From the NCBI GenBank assembly GCA_030066155.1, contig JASJCE010000004.1, positions 1 to 51,510 of the forward strand: a stretch of 51,510 nt of DNA. Reading direction: 5' to 3'. The translations under genes were made by a program, and so were the position numbers. Within the stretch, counting starts at the first letter, position 1. Each line of letters opens with the position of its first letter. The stretch comes from Desulfobacterales bacterium. GTDB taxonomy: Bacteria > Desulfobacterota > Desulfobacteria > Desulfobacterales > JAFDCJ01. Shown piece by piece: positions 17,721-24,589 of this stretch. The notes beneath the pieces are model-generated. The model did no database searches. It was not told the origin of the DNA and was given only the letters and a program-made list of their open reading frames with translations.

Positions 17721-18776
17721 TTATACGTGCGCCGGATAACTCCCCAGATTTTTCAAAGAGATCGCCATTTCTTTCATTCTACCCATGACTTCCGCAACCG
17801 TTGGGTCCGTTTCCGTGCCTTCGAAATCGAGAAAAAAGCTGTAGTTACCGGGATCCGATCGCAACGGCATTGATGATATTCGGGTCAGGTTGATTTTGGC
17901 ATCGGCGAATAACTTCAGCACACCGTAAAGCTGCCCGGCTTCGTGAGCCACCGCAAATATAATAGATGTTTTGTTACCCTGGCCGGAGAACGGTTCCCGG
18001 GACAGAAGCAGGAATCGTGTTGAATTGGATGGTCCGTCCTCGATGCCTTCCTTGATAATCTCCAGATTGTAGAGCTCGGCACACAGCGGGCTGGCGATGG
18101 CCGCTGCGGCCTTGGGGTTTTCCCGGGCCAGCATTTTGGCGGCACCGGCCGTATCGTAATAGGGGCGGGGCTCGAGCTTGTTGCGCATGAGAAAGTCCCG
18201 ACATTGCGCCAGCGCCTGGGGATGGGAATAAACAACCCGAATTTCCCGATAGTCGGTTGCTTCGGTGGCGAGCAAACAATGATTGACATCCACCTTGACC
18301 TCACCGATAACATTCAAATTCGTCGTGGTAAGCAGATCATTTACCTGGGTAACGGCTCCCTCCAGCGAATTTTCGACGGGAACCACGCCCAGATCAAGAT
18401 ATCCTTCCTCAACACCGCGGAAGACGTCGATGAATTCGAGGCAGGGGATGTAAGCCCCGTTCGGCACGAGCGACCGCGATGCGACATCGCCGTACGCGCC
18501 ATGCTCTCCCTGAAAAGCGACCAGTTGACGATCCTCATTCTGCAGACGTTTGCTCTCCTCTATAATCGTTTTGAGCAGCTGTTGGGAAAATGGACGATTT
18601 ATCAGGTCCAGATTCATGCGCTCCATTCTTTCTAGCGCAGTCGTTTCAATATCAGTGTCCCCGACGGCTTCCTGAAATTTTTTGGATCGTAGGGCCAACC
18701 CCATGCGCTCCTGCAGCAAGACCAGCAGTTCGCGGTCGATTTTGTCAATTTTCCGACTGATTTCATTCAACTTCAT
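17721..18776 (-). CDS. pheA: Bifunctional chorismate mutase / prephenate dehydratase
   Basis: 351 residues. The AroQ-type chorismate mutase spans about 1-85, prephenate dehydratase about 86-262 with FQGEHGAYGD and the TRF catalytic motif (253-255, NSTRFLLLSR), and an ACT domain about 268-350. It makes phenylpyruvate from chorismate. The ACT Phe-binding motifs are atypical: GQLY in place of GAL(V) and SSMP in place of ESRP, so feedback inhibition may be weak. It is the second gene after the type I-beta DAHP synthase, 63 bases downstream, and is controlled by the Phe-rich leader attenuator at 19.67-19.85 kb. Confidence 0.95.
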   Translation of the reverse strand: MKLNEISRKIDKIDRELLVLLQERMGLALRSKKFQEAVGDTDIETTALERMERMNLDLINRPFSQQLLKTIIEESKRLQNEDRQLVAFQGEHGAYGDVASRSLVPNGAYIPCLEFIDVFRGVEEGYLDLGVVPVENSLEGAVTQVNDLLTTTNLNVIGEVKVDVNHCLLATEATDYREIRVVYSHPQALAQCRDFLMRNKLEPRPYYDTAGAAKMLARENPKAAAAIASPLCAELYNLEIIKEGIEDGPSNSTRFLLLSREPFSGQGNKTSIIFAVAHEAGQLYGVLKLFADAKINLTRISSMPLRSDPGNYSFFLDFEGTETDPTVAEVMGRMKEMAISLKNLGSYPAHV

Positions 18777-18839
18777 TTTTATCTCCTATCATAAAAGCAA
18801 TAAATCCTCACATAATCGAATCAGCTAACATCCACGGCA

Positions 18840-19655
18840 TCAGGACTGCAGATCGTCCATAAAGGAGTGGAGTGGTCGCAGACGTCGCATGATGTCTTCA
18901 AATATCACCGGTGTCAGGGCCTGATCTGCATCGCACAGGGCTTTCTCCGGTTTGTAATGAACCTCGACAATGATGCCGTCGGCGCCGGCAGCCACCGCGG
19001 CCAGGCTCATGGGTCCGATCAGGCTGATGCGGCCCGTGCTGTGGGTCGGATCAATAATGATCGGCAAATGGGTCAGTTCCTTGATGGCCGGAACAGCGCT
19101 GAGATCCAGCGTGTTGCGCGTGTAGGTTTCAAATGTGCGAATACCCCTTTCGCAAAGAATGACATTTGGATTTCCTTCACTGAGGATGTATTCGGCGCAA
19201 TTCAGCCATTCTTCCAGGGTTGAGTACATCCCGCGTTTGAGCAACACGGGGCGGCCGGTTTGCCCGACTTCTTTTAACAACGAAAAATTCTGCATGTTGC
19301 GGGTTCCGATTTGCAGGATATCAGCGAATTCGGCTACCCAGGATACATCCCGGGGATCAATAACCTCGGTGATGATCGGCAGGCCGGTCTCTTTACCGGC
19401 CCGGGACAATAGCTTTAGTCCCTGCAATCCCAGTCCCTGGAACGCATATGGTGACGTCCTGGGTTTGAATGCCCCGCCGCGAAGGATGTCCGCGCCTGCT
19501 GCCTTGACGGCGCGGGCGGACTCGAGGATTTGCTCCTCACTCTCAATGCTGCAGGGGCCGGCAATGACCGTAAAGCCGCGACCAATTTCAACATCGGCAA
19601 TCCTAATAATGGTACGCTGTTTTGAATCACGCTGAGCAAGTTTAAGGTTTTTCAT
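18840..19655 (-). CDS. DAHP synthase, type I-beta, short form
   Basis: 271 residues; condenses PEP and erythrose-4-phosphate. IAGPCSIESEEQ, LRGGAFKPRTSPYAFQGLG, LKRGMYSTLEEW, CERGIRTFE and DPTHSTGR are the catalytic blocks of the KDO8P-synthase-like class. Compared with the Thermotoga enzyme, the N-terminal ferredoxin-like regulatory domain of about 70 residues is missing, and no chorismate mutase domain is fused. Direct feedback inhibition is therefore not expected. The ATG at 19655 is chosen because GAGGA (complement of 19664-19668) lies 8 bases upstream; the longer frame would begin inside the terminator region. Confidence 0.93.
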   Translation of the reverse strand: MKNLKLAQRDSKQRTIIRIADVEIGRGFTVIAGPCSIESEEQILESARAVKAAGADILRGGAFKPRTSPYAFQGLGLQGLKLLSRAGKETGLPIITEVIDPRDVSWVAEFADILQIGTRNMQNFSLLKEVGQTGRPVLLKRGMYSTLEEWLNCAEYILSEGNPNVILCERGIRTFETYTRNTLDLSAVPAIKELTHLPIIIDPTHSTGRISLIGPMSLAAVAAGADGIIVEVHYKPEKALCDADQALTPVIFEDIMRRLRPLHSFMDDLQS

Positions 19656-19670
19656 CACGATAATCCTCAA

Positions 19671-19704
19671 ATTAAAAAGGCCCCGAGGGTTTCCCGGGGC
19701 CTTT
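19671..19704 (-). terminator. Attenuator terminator before DAHP synthase-pheA
   Basis: Read on the minus strand, AAAGGCCCC (19704-19696) pairs with GGGGCCTTT (19684-19676), with three more G-C pairs possible inside, followed by TTTTTAATTT. It lies 16 bases before the DAHP synthase ATG and so can only act on that transcript as an attenuator. The left arm (19693-19699) can instead pair with CCCGGGG at 19717-19723, forming an antiterminator. Confidence 0.88.
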
Positions 19705-19716
19705 CACATTTTTTAA

Positions 19717-19785
19717 CCCCGGGTGGAAATCAAGTCCACCCGGGAAATCGATTAGCTACCTAACGAAGCTAATGAACCGGATGGA
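19717..19785 (-). promoter_or_regulatory. Competing RNA stems of the Phe attenuator
   Basis: On the minus strand the leader contains a chain of alternative stems. Segment 1, TCCATCCGG (19785-19777), lies in the last leader-peptide codons and can pair with segment 2, CCGGGTGGA (19743-19735). Segment 2 with its neighbour forms a perfect 10 bp hairpin with segment 3, TCCACCCGGG (19727-19718). Segment 3 can alternatively pair with the left arm of the terminator. Thus 1:2 plus 3:4 gives readthrough, and 2:3 plus 4:5 gives termination. A ribosome stalled on Phe codons leaves segment 1 free, which favours readthrough. Confidence 0.8.
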
Positions 19786-19852
19786 CGCTACTAAACCAGA
19801 AAAAGAAGCGTCCGAAAGTAAAAAAAGCAATGGTAGTGGCAGTCATTGGCAT
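19769..19852 (-). CDS. Phe-rich leader peptide of the DAHP synthase-pheA operon
   Basis: 27-residue ORF, ATG at 19852 (a second ATG at 19846), stop TAG at 19771-19769. Residues 10-20 read FFTFGRFFFWF: seven Phe and one Trp in eleven codons. It starts about 22 bases after the predicted transcription start and is followed by alternative stems and a terminator before DAHP synthase-pheA. The design matches the E. coli pheA and pheS leader peptides. No strong ribosome site is visible upstream. The peptide probably has no function other than sensing charged tRNA-Phe (and perhaps tRNA-Trp) through ribosome position. Confidence 0.88.
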   Translation of the reverse strand: MPMTATTIAFFTFGRFFFWFSSVHPVH

Positions 19853-19880
19853 AACAAGGCTCGTATCTTCAATTGGGATG

Positions 19881-19910
19881 ACCATAAACAAGTTTCATAT
19901 TGGCTGTCAA
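19881..19910 (-). promoter_or_regulatory. Sigma-70 promoter for the Phe leader and DAHP synthase-pheA
   Basis: On the minus strand TTGACA (19910-19905), an 18-base spacer and TATGGT (19886-19881). The transcript would begin near 19874. Position and orientation fit the leader peptide start at 19852. Confidence 0.7.
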
Positions 19911-20078
19911 CATTTTTTTCTGCTTCCAATTCGGATAGATTGGAACTCGGTTATCCATAAGTCTCCAGATGGATACCTGAATTTTTGAGTCCCAATCAGC
20001 GCATTAGTCACCTGTGGTAACTTGACTTCGATCTTCACTCACGGTTATTCGGGTGCAAAATTCAGGTAAAAAAAGATC

Positions 20079-20107
20079 TTGACAGGCGAATTTCAATTAT
20101 ATAAATT
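20079..20107 (+). promoter_or_regulatory. Sigma-70 promoter for the Tyr leader and aroF operon
   Basis: TTGACA at 20079-20084, a 17-base spacer and TAAATT at 20102-20107 (TATAAA at 20100-20105 is an alternative). The predicted start near 20114 lies about 23 bases before the leader-peptide ATG, mirroring the minus-strand arrangement. Confidence 0.7.
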
Positions 20108-20136
20108 TCTTCCGTACAAACTACAGGATCACAAAA

Positions 20137-20217
20137 ATGGTGCACACAATCCCGGACAGCGTTTATTTTTACTATCGGTATTATTTTTACGGTACCGGTC
20201 TGTCTGGGGTGCGCTGA
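20137..20217 (+). CDS. Tyr-rich leader peptide of the aroF operon
   Basis: 26-residue ORF from ATG 20137 to TGA 20215-20217, with AGGAT at 20125-20129 as ribosome site. Residues 10-18 read YFYYRYYFY: six Tyr and two Phe in nine codons (20164-20190). It is followed 30 bases later by an intrinsic terminator and then by a Tyr-type AroF. This is the structure expected of a ribosome-mediated attenuator sensing charged tRNA-Tyr. The peptide itself is presumably non-functional. Confidence 0.92.
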   Translation: MVHTIPDSVYFYYRYYFYGTGLSGVR

Positions 20218-20261
20218 GGTAAAGACAAAATATCGCAAGCGACCTGAAACCGCGGGCAGAC
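20198..20261 (+). promoter_or_regulatory. Candidate antiterminator of the Tyr attenuator
   Basis: GTCTGTCTG (20198-20206, leader codons 21-24) can form nine consecutive pairs, two of them G-U, with CGGGCAGAC (20253-20261), which includes part of the terminator's left arm. A ribosome stalled early in the Tyr run leaves 20198-20206 free for the antiterminator. A ribosome reaching the stop codon covers it and lets the terminator fold. Confidence 0.7.
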
Positions 20262-20283
20262 TTTAAAGCCCGCGGTTTTTTTT
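20248..20283 (+). terminator. Attenuator terminator before aroF
   Basis: AACCGCGGGC (20248-20257) pairs perfectly with GCCCGCGGTT (20268-20277), a 10-base loop between them, followed by an eight-T run (20276-20283). It lies between the Tyr-rich leader and aroF, 38 bases before the aroF ATG, with no preceding structural gene on this strand. Confidence 0.93.
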
Positions 20284-20321
20284 ATCTAACTTCTGAAGAC
20301 ACCGTTACCTAGAGGCAAAAA

Positions 20322-21407
20322 ATGAAACCGACAGATGATTTACGTGTCAAAGGTTACCGGCAGCTAATTGAGCCGGGACAGTTAAAACAAGAACTCGCCA
20401 TAAGCCAGGCGGCACACGACACGGTGCTTTCCGGACGGAGAGAAATTGACAGGATATTGCGCAGGGAGGATCAGCGGCTTCTCGTGATTGTTGGTCCCTG
20501 TTCGATTCACGATGAACAGGCCGCATACGAGTATGCGGCCAAATTGCAGCAGCTGCGGGACCGGGTGAGTGAAGCACTGTTCGTCATCATGAGGGTATAT
20601 TTCGAAAAACCCCGCACCAGCGTGGGGTGGAAGGGCCTCATCAACGACCCGCGGCTTGACGGCACCTGCGACATTATGGAGGGATTGCGCAAAGCGCGAT
20701 GCATTTTACGAAAGATCAATGAAATCGGGGTGCCGGCGGCCACTGAATTTCTTGAAACCATCACGCCTCAGTATGTTGCAGACCTGGTTAGCTGGGCCTG
20801 CATCGGCGCCAGGACAACGGAATCACAAACCCATCGGGAGATGGCCAGCGGCCTGTCCATGGCTGTTGGGTTCAAGAATGGAACGGACGGCAATCTATCC
20901 TCAGCCATCAACGGCGTTTTAGCAGCCAAAACCGGACAGAGTTTTTTGGGAATAGATCAGAACGGTCGTACCTGCGTCGTCCAGACCAACGGTAATCCCC
21001 TGGCCCACATCGTGTTGCGCGGCGGCCAGCGCCCCAATTATGATCCGATCAGTCTGGAGCAGGCCCGACTGCAACTGATTGAAAAAGGTCTGCCCGAGAC
21101 CCTGATGGTTGATTGCTCGCACGGCAACTCCATGAAGAAATATCAGGGTCAGGCAATCGTCATGCGCAGCGTCATCGACCAGTACATTGCCGGCAATGAT
21201 GCCCTGATTGGCCTGATGATGGAAAGCAACCTTTTTGAAGGCAATCAAAAATTCAGCGGTGATCTCAATTCACTGAAGTATGGCGTTTCGATCACGGATG
21301 AATGTATTTCATGGGAAACAACCGAGCGGTTGCTTCTGACTGCGGCCGAGAAACTGACAAGTTCTGCTAACCGGAATGGCCCGGATCGCTGGGTAACTGC
21401 AATATGA
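20322..21407 (+). CDS. aroF: DAHP synthase, type I-alpha, Tyr-sensitive type
   Basis: 361 residues; the first step of the shikimate pathway. Catalytic blocks VGPCSIHD, RTTESQTHREMASGLSM, GFKNGTDGN and VDCSHGNS are intact. At several positions it follows E. coli AroF (Tyr-inhibited) and not AroG: QTHREMASGLSM, VVQTNGN, VDCSHGNS and YGVSITDECISWE. This matches the Tyr-rich leader peptide upstream. GAGG lies before the ATG. Its stop overlaps the aroB start by 4 bp. It is the second DAHP synthase in the locus, structurally unrelated in its regulation to the short type I-beta enzyme at 18.8-19.7 kb. Confidence 0.95.
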   Translation: MKPTDDLRVKGYRQLIEPGQLKQELAISQAAHDTVLSGRREIDRILRREDQRLLVIVGPCSIHDEQAAYEYAAKLQQLRDRVSEALFVIMRVYFEKPRTSVGWKGLINDPRLDGTCDIMEGLRKARCILRKINEIGVPAATEFLETITPQYVADLVSWACIGARTTESQTHREMASGLSMAVGFKNGTDGNLSSAINGVLAAKTGQSFLGIDQNGRTCVVQTNGNPLAHIVLRGGQRPNYDPISLEQARLQLIEKGLPETLMVDCSHGNSMKKYQGQAIVMRSVIDQYIAGNDALIGLMMESNLFEGNQKFSGDLNSLKYGVSITDECISWETTERLLLTAAEKLTSSANRNGPDRWVTAI

Positions 21408-22426
21408 AACGCATCATGATCCATAGCCAGCCGCGTGACTCCCTCATTATGATTAATGAGAGACTTGCAAATCTGGGAGACTACCTGCCGGTTGACAAAC
21501 CGATTATCATTACCGACGAAAATGTAATGGCGATCTGGGGCAAACATTTTCCGCCCGGAGATGTCATTACGATTGGAACCGGTGAAACGATAAAATCCTT
21601 TCATACCGTGCACCATATCTACGAACAATTGTTATCTCTGGAAGCGGATCGCGCTTCTTTTATCGTCGGGATTGGCGGCGGAATCGTTTGTGATATTGCC
21701 GGATTTGCTGCATCGACGTACATGCGAGGGGTCAGGTTCGGTTTTGTGTCGACAACGCTGCTGTCGCAGGTTGATGCGAGTGTGGGCGGTAAGAACGGAT
21801 TCAATTTAGGCGGCTATAAAAATATCGTCGGCGTTTTCAATCAGCCTGAATTTGTCATATGTGATCTGGACATGCTAAAAACCGTCCCGCGGGAAGAAAT
21901 TCTGAGTGGTTTTGCTGAAATCATCAAGCACGGCGCTATCGCCGACAGAGATCTGTTCGCTTTCCTCGAAACAAACCGGGAACCGGCGTTGGCGCTGGAC
22001 TCGCAGGTGATGGAAAAACTGGTCTTTGATTCGGTGGTTATAAAATCGGAGATTGTCAACCAGGATGAAAAAGAAAAGGGCGAACGCCGCAAACTCAATT
22101 TCGGTCATACCTTTGGTCATGCCATTGAAAAGCTGACAAATGTCAGGCATGGTGAGGCGGTTAGCGCCGGAATGGTGCTAGCCGCCAAGCTGTCGGTCAA
22201 AAAAAACAAACTGTCACCTGAAGCGTCAAACCGATTGATGGCTCTGATTGACAATTATGGTCTTCCCGTCCGACTCAATTTTGACAGGGATGCGGTTTTA
22301 AAAACCTTGCGAATGGACAAAAAACGGGAAGGGGATCAGGTTTTTTTTGTGTTCTTGAATGAAATTGGCGATGCCTGCATCGAACAGATTGATTTTCGGG
22401 AGTTGGAGACTCTGGTAGGGGTTTAG
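21404..22426 (+). CDS. aroB: 3-dehydroquinate synthase
   Basis: 340 residues, near the usual 350-360. GIGGGIVCDIAGFAASTYMR binds NAD; STTLLSQVDASVGGKNG, EIIKHG and NFGHTFGHAIE carry the substrate and metal-binding residues (Glu and His). It converts DAHP to 3-dehydroquinate in the cytoplasm. The ATG overlaps the aroF stop (ATGA). A 573-base gap with repeats follows before the next pathway gene. Confidence 0.96.
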   Translation: MKRIMIHSQPRDSLIMINERLANLGDYLPVDKPIIITDENVMAIWGKHFPPGDVITIGTGETIKSFHTVHHIYEQLLSLEADRASFIVGIGGGIVCDIAGFAASTYMRGVRFGFVSTTLLSQVDASVGGKNGFNLGGYKNIVGVFNQPEFVICDLDMLKTVPREEILSGFAEIIKHGAIADRDLFAFLETNREPALALDSQVMEKLVFDSVVIKSEIVNQDEKEKGERRKLNFGHTFGHAIEKLTNVRHGEAVSAGMVLAAKLSVKKNKLSPEASNRLMALIDNYGLPVRLNFDRDAVLKTLRMDKKREGDQVFFVFLNEIGDACIEQIDFRELETLVGV

Positions 22427-22999
22427 GCGATGGGCAGGGCCACATCATAAAAAATTGTTTGACTGGAATAAATAAAGTTACTTGCTTGTCATAATTATGA
22501 AAATTCCAAGCACCAAAAAACAAATCCCTGGCCCAGACCGAATTAACGCCGACAGCATTTATTGCCTCTACCTGATATTCCAACACGGATGATGGTTTAT
22601 GCCAATCAAGTCGCGCCAGGGCGGGCTCAAATAAATACCAATGACCGAAATTCAAAATTCAAAACAAGTTATAGCCGCAAAAAGGCGCAAAAAGCACAAA
22701 AGTTAATTTTCGCTATCTGTAATATCGATAATTTACAAAGTCAAAATTCGACAATTTTGACTTTTTACGAGACCGTCATACAAACAAAATAAAGCGAAAA
22801 CTCCGATAATGGATTGTAATGTTTCAATCATTGGAATTTGTAATTTTGATATTATTTGTAATTTGAGTATTGTAATTTGGGATTTTAGTGACGTATCCAG
22901 CAAGACAAATCGCTTCTTTCCAGATCAGTTAGAGTTGACTTTGACTTTTCCCAGAGGCGATGGGTTGGTTGGTCAAGATAAAGCCCTGTAAGGTCAAAA
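22427..22999. other. Repeat-rich gap inside the aro cluster
   Basis: 573 bases between aroB and the chorismate mutase-aroE fusion. It contains dispersed repeat A (22671-22702), the associated GACTTTTTACGAG motif (22760-22772) and degenerate GTAATTT/TTTGATATT word repeats (22838-22890). ORFs here are low-complexity and not credible. No terminator that would end the aroF operon was recognised. Confidence 0.65.
22671..22702 (+). repeat. Dispersed repeat A, best copy
   Basis: ATAGCCGCAAAAAGGCGCAA then AAAGCACAAAAG. Closely matching copies lie at 31985-32017 (plus) and 36441-36471 (reverse). Confidence 0.75.
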
Positions 23000-24115
23000 A
23001 TGGGAGATAATCCAAAGGATAATGACAACGGACTTGATGCCGTCACGGATATTGTAGGGCTGCGGGCAGAGATCGACGATATTGACAATCAGATTCTTGA
23101 TTTGCTGGGTCGGCGGGTTACTGCTGCAAAGACAATTGGATCGATAAAACGGCGGGCCGGGACGATCGTCGTCGACAAGCAGCGTGAAGGCGAAATATAT
23201 CGAAGACTGCTGTCATCGAATCAAAAAGCCCTGAAGGCCGGGCCCCTTCACCAGATCTATCGCAGCATCATCTCTGCCGGACGAAGTGTGCAGAAATCCG
23301 CTTCGGGCTCCGGCGAGCCGGCTGTTTACAGTGTTTTCGGAGATCCGGTCGGGCATAGTTTGAGTCCGGTCATGCACAACAGCGCTCTGGCCAGGGCCGG
23401 TTTGGATGGATATTATCTGGCGTTCCGGGTGAAAGACATTGCTGCTGCAGTCAGTGGTATTCGAGGTCTGGGGATCCGCGGTGCCAGCATCACGATACCC
23501 CACAAAATTCGAATTATGGACTATTTGGATCAAATCGACCCGCTTGCAGTTGCCATCGGTGCAGTTAACACGGTCGTAAACGACCGGGGAACTCTGCACG
23601 GCTACAATACCGACTGTTTCGGTGCCGTCCAGGCACTTAGCGAAAAAACGCCCATCAAAGACCAGGATGTCGCCATAGTTGGCGCCGGTGGTGGCGCGCG
23701 GGCGGCGGGATTCGGCATCAAACAGGAAGGCGGACGCCTGACGATCATCAACCGCTCGCGGGAAAGGGGCGAAAAATTGGCTTCGGATCTGAATTGCGCG
23801 TTCAAGCCCTTAGAGGAGGTTGATCGGCTACCGTACAAAATCATCATAAATGCGACATCGGTCGGTATGACCCCCCGGGACGACAGCCGTCCGTTGAACA
23901 CGGATATGCTGGGAAAAGACACGGTGGTAATGGATATGGTTTACAATCCGCTTCAAACCCGCTTTCTTGCGGAAGCAGGCCAAATCGGTTGTACGACCGT
24001 CGACGGAGCCGCCATGTTCGTGCATCAAGGGGCGGTTCAGTTTGAGTTGTGGACCGGCGAAAAAGCACCGGTGGATGTCATGTACAGGGTGGTGCTGGAG
24101 GAACTCTCCCAATAG
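23000..24115 (+). CDS. aroE: Chorismate mutase - shikimate dehydrogenase fusion
   Basis: 371 residues, about 100 more than a plain AroE. Residues about 18-95 form an AroQ-type chorismate mutase helix bundle (R22, R39 and K50 at the usual active-site positions in LRAEIDDIDNQILDLLGRR and GSIKRR). After a Ser/Gly linker at 96-107, the AroE domain begins: FGDPVGHSLSPVMHN (113-127), catalytic K169 (IPHK), D205 (YNTDCFG) and NADP loop GAGGGARA (228-235). It reduces dehydroshikimate and probably also converts chorismate to prephenate, joining two non-consecutive steps. The mutase part would supply prephenate to TyrA encoded downstream. Confidence 0.93.
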   Translation: MGDNPKDNDNGLDAVTDIVGLRAEIDDIDNQILDLLGRRVTAAKTIGSIKRRAGTIVVDKQREGEIYRRLLSSNQKALKAGPLHQIYRSIISAGRSVQKSASGSGEPAVYSVFGDPVGHSLSPVMHNSALARAGLDGYYLAFRVKDIAAAVSGIRGLGIRGASITIPHKIRIMDYLDQIDPLAVAIGAVNTVVNDRGTLHGYNTDCFGAVQALSEKTPIKDQDVAIVGAGGGARAAGFGIKQEGGRLTIINRSRERGEKLASDLNCAFKPLEEVDRLPYKIIINATSVGMTPRDDSRPLNTDMLGKDTVVMDMVYNPLQTRFLAEAGQIGCTTVDGAAMFVHQGAVQFELWTGEKAPVDVMYRVVLEELSQ

Positions 24116-24589
24116 GGGGAGTATTTTTCATCTGAAACTTCAAATGGCTAAAATCGTGAGAATAATAAACGTCCAACATCGAACGTCCAACATCGAACGT
24201 CCAATGTGGATGACGCTCTCCGAGGCGTAGGCGCCACATCCCCTACGAGCCGGAGGCTGCGCTTTATCGATTTTATTTCACGAACGAATCATAGCCTGCG
24301 AAGTACTCCCTTCGACATGCTTCTGTCCGGGTTTGTCAAACGGCAGTCGGGTCGAATTCTCAAAGGTATATTCGCTGGAGTAACACCGGAGCCAAGTGTT
24401 TTTTTATTGATAGAATGCATTATTCGAAGTTGGACGTTGGACGTTCGATGTTGGACGTTCATCAGTTTCTTTTTCGATCAAGCTGGGTACTTTTCAGCCC
24501 GGGGACTGGGCTGACACCTGAAACCTGAACACTGAAACCTTAAAAATCCAATAACCAATAACGAATACCTAATAACTTCACTTATTCTT
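24116..24589. repeat. Composite repeat island between aroE and aroA
   Basis: 474 bases. ACGTCCAACATCGAACGTCC (from 24169) and its inverse GGACGTTGGACGTTCGATGT (24434-24453) flank a 250-base segment, making a large palindrome. Inside lies repeat D, GCTCTCCGAGGCGTAGGC (24215-24232) with CTACGAGCCGGAGGCTGCGC (24243-24262), also found at 43153-43201. Then come the block starting TATTGATAGAATGCATTATT (24408), shared with 51.29 kb, and the repeat E words CCTGAAACCTGAACACTGAA (24517-24536). Reading frames in it are artefacts of the repeats. Confidence 0.75.

Noticed and set aside
19772-19960. 62-codon plus-strand ORF in the divergent aro control region
   Set aside because: It is the antisense shadow of the Phe-rich leader peptide; its Lys/Glu-rich content simply mirrors Phe codons.
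22809-22991. 60-codon ORF (Ile/Cys/Asn-rich) upstream of the chorismate mutase-aroE fusion
   Set aside because: Made of degenerate GTAATTT word repeats; no ribosome site and no terminator follows, so neither a gene nor a leader peptide.
24206-24514. 102-codon ORF between aroE and aroA
   Set aside because: Lies entirely in the composite repeat island; the frame is a by-product of the repeats.
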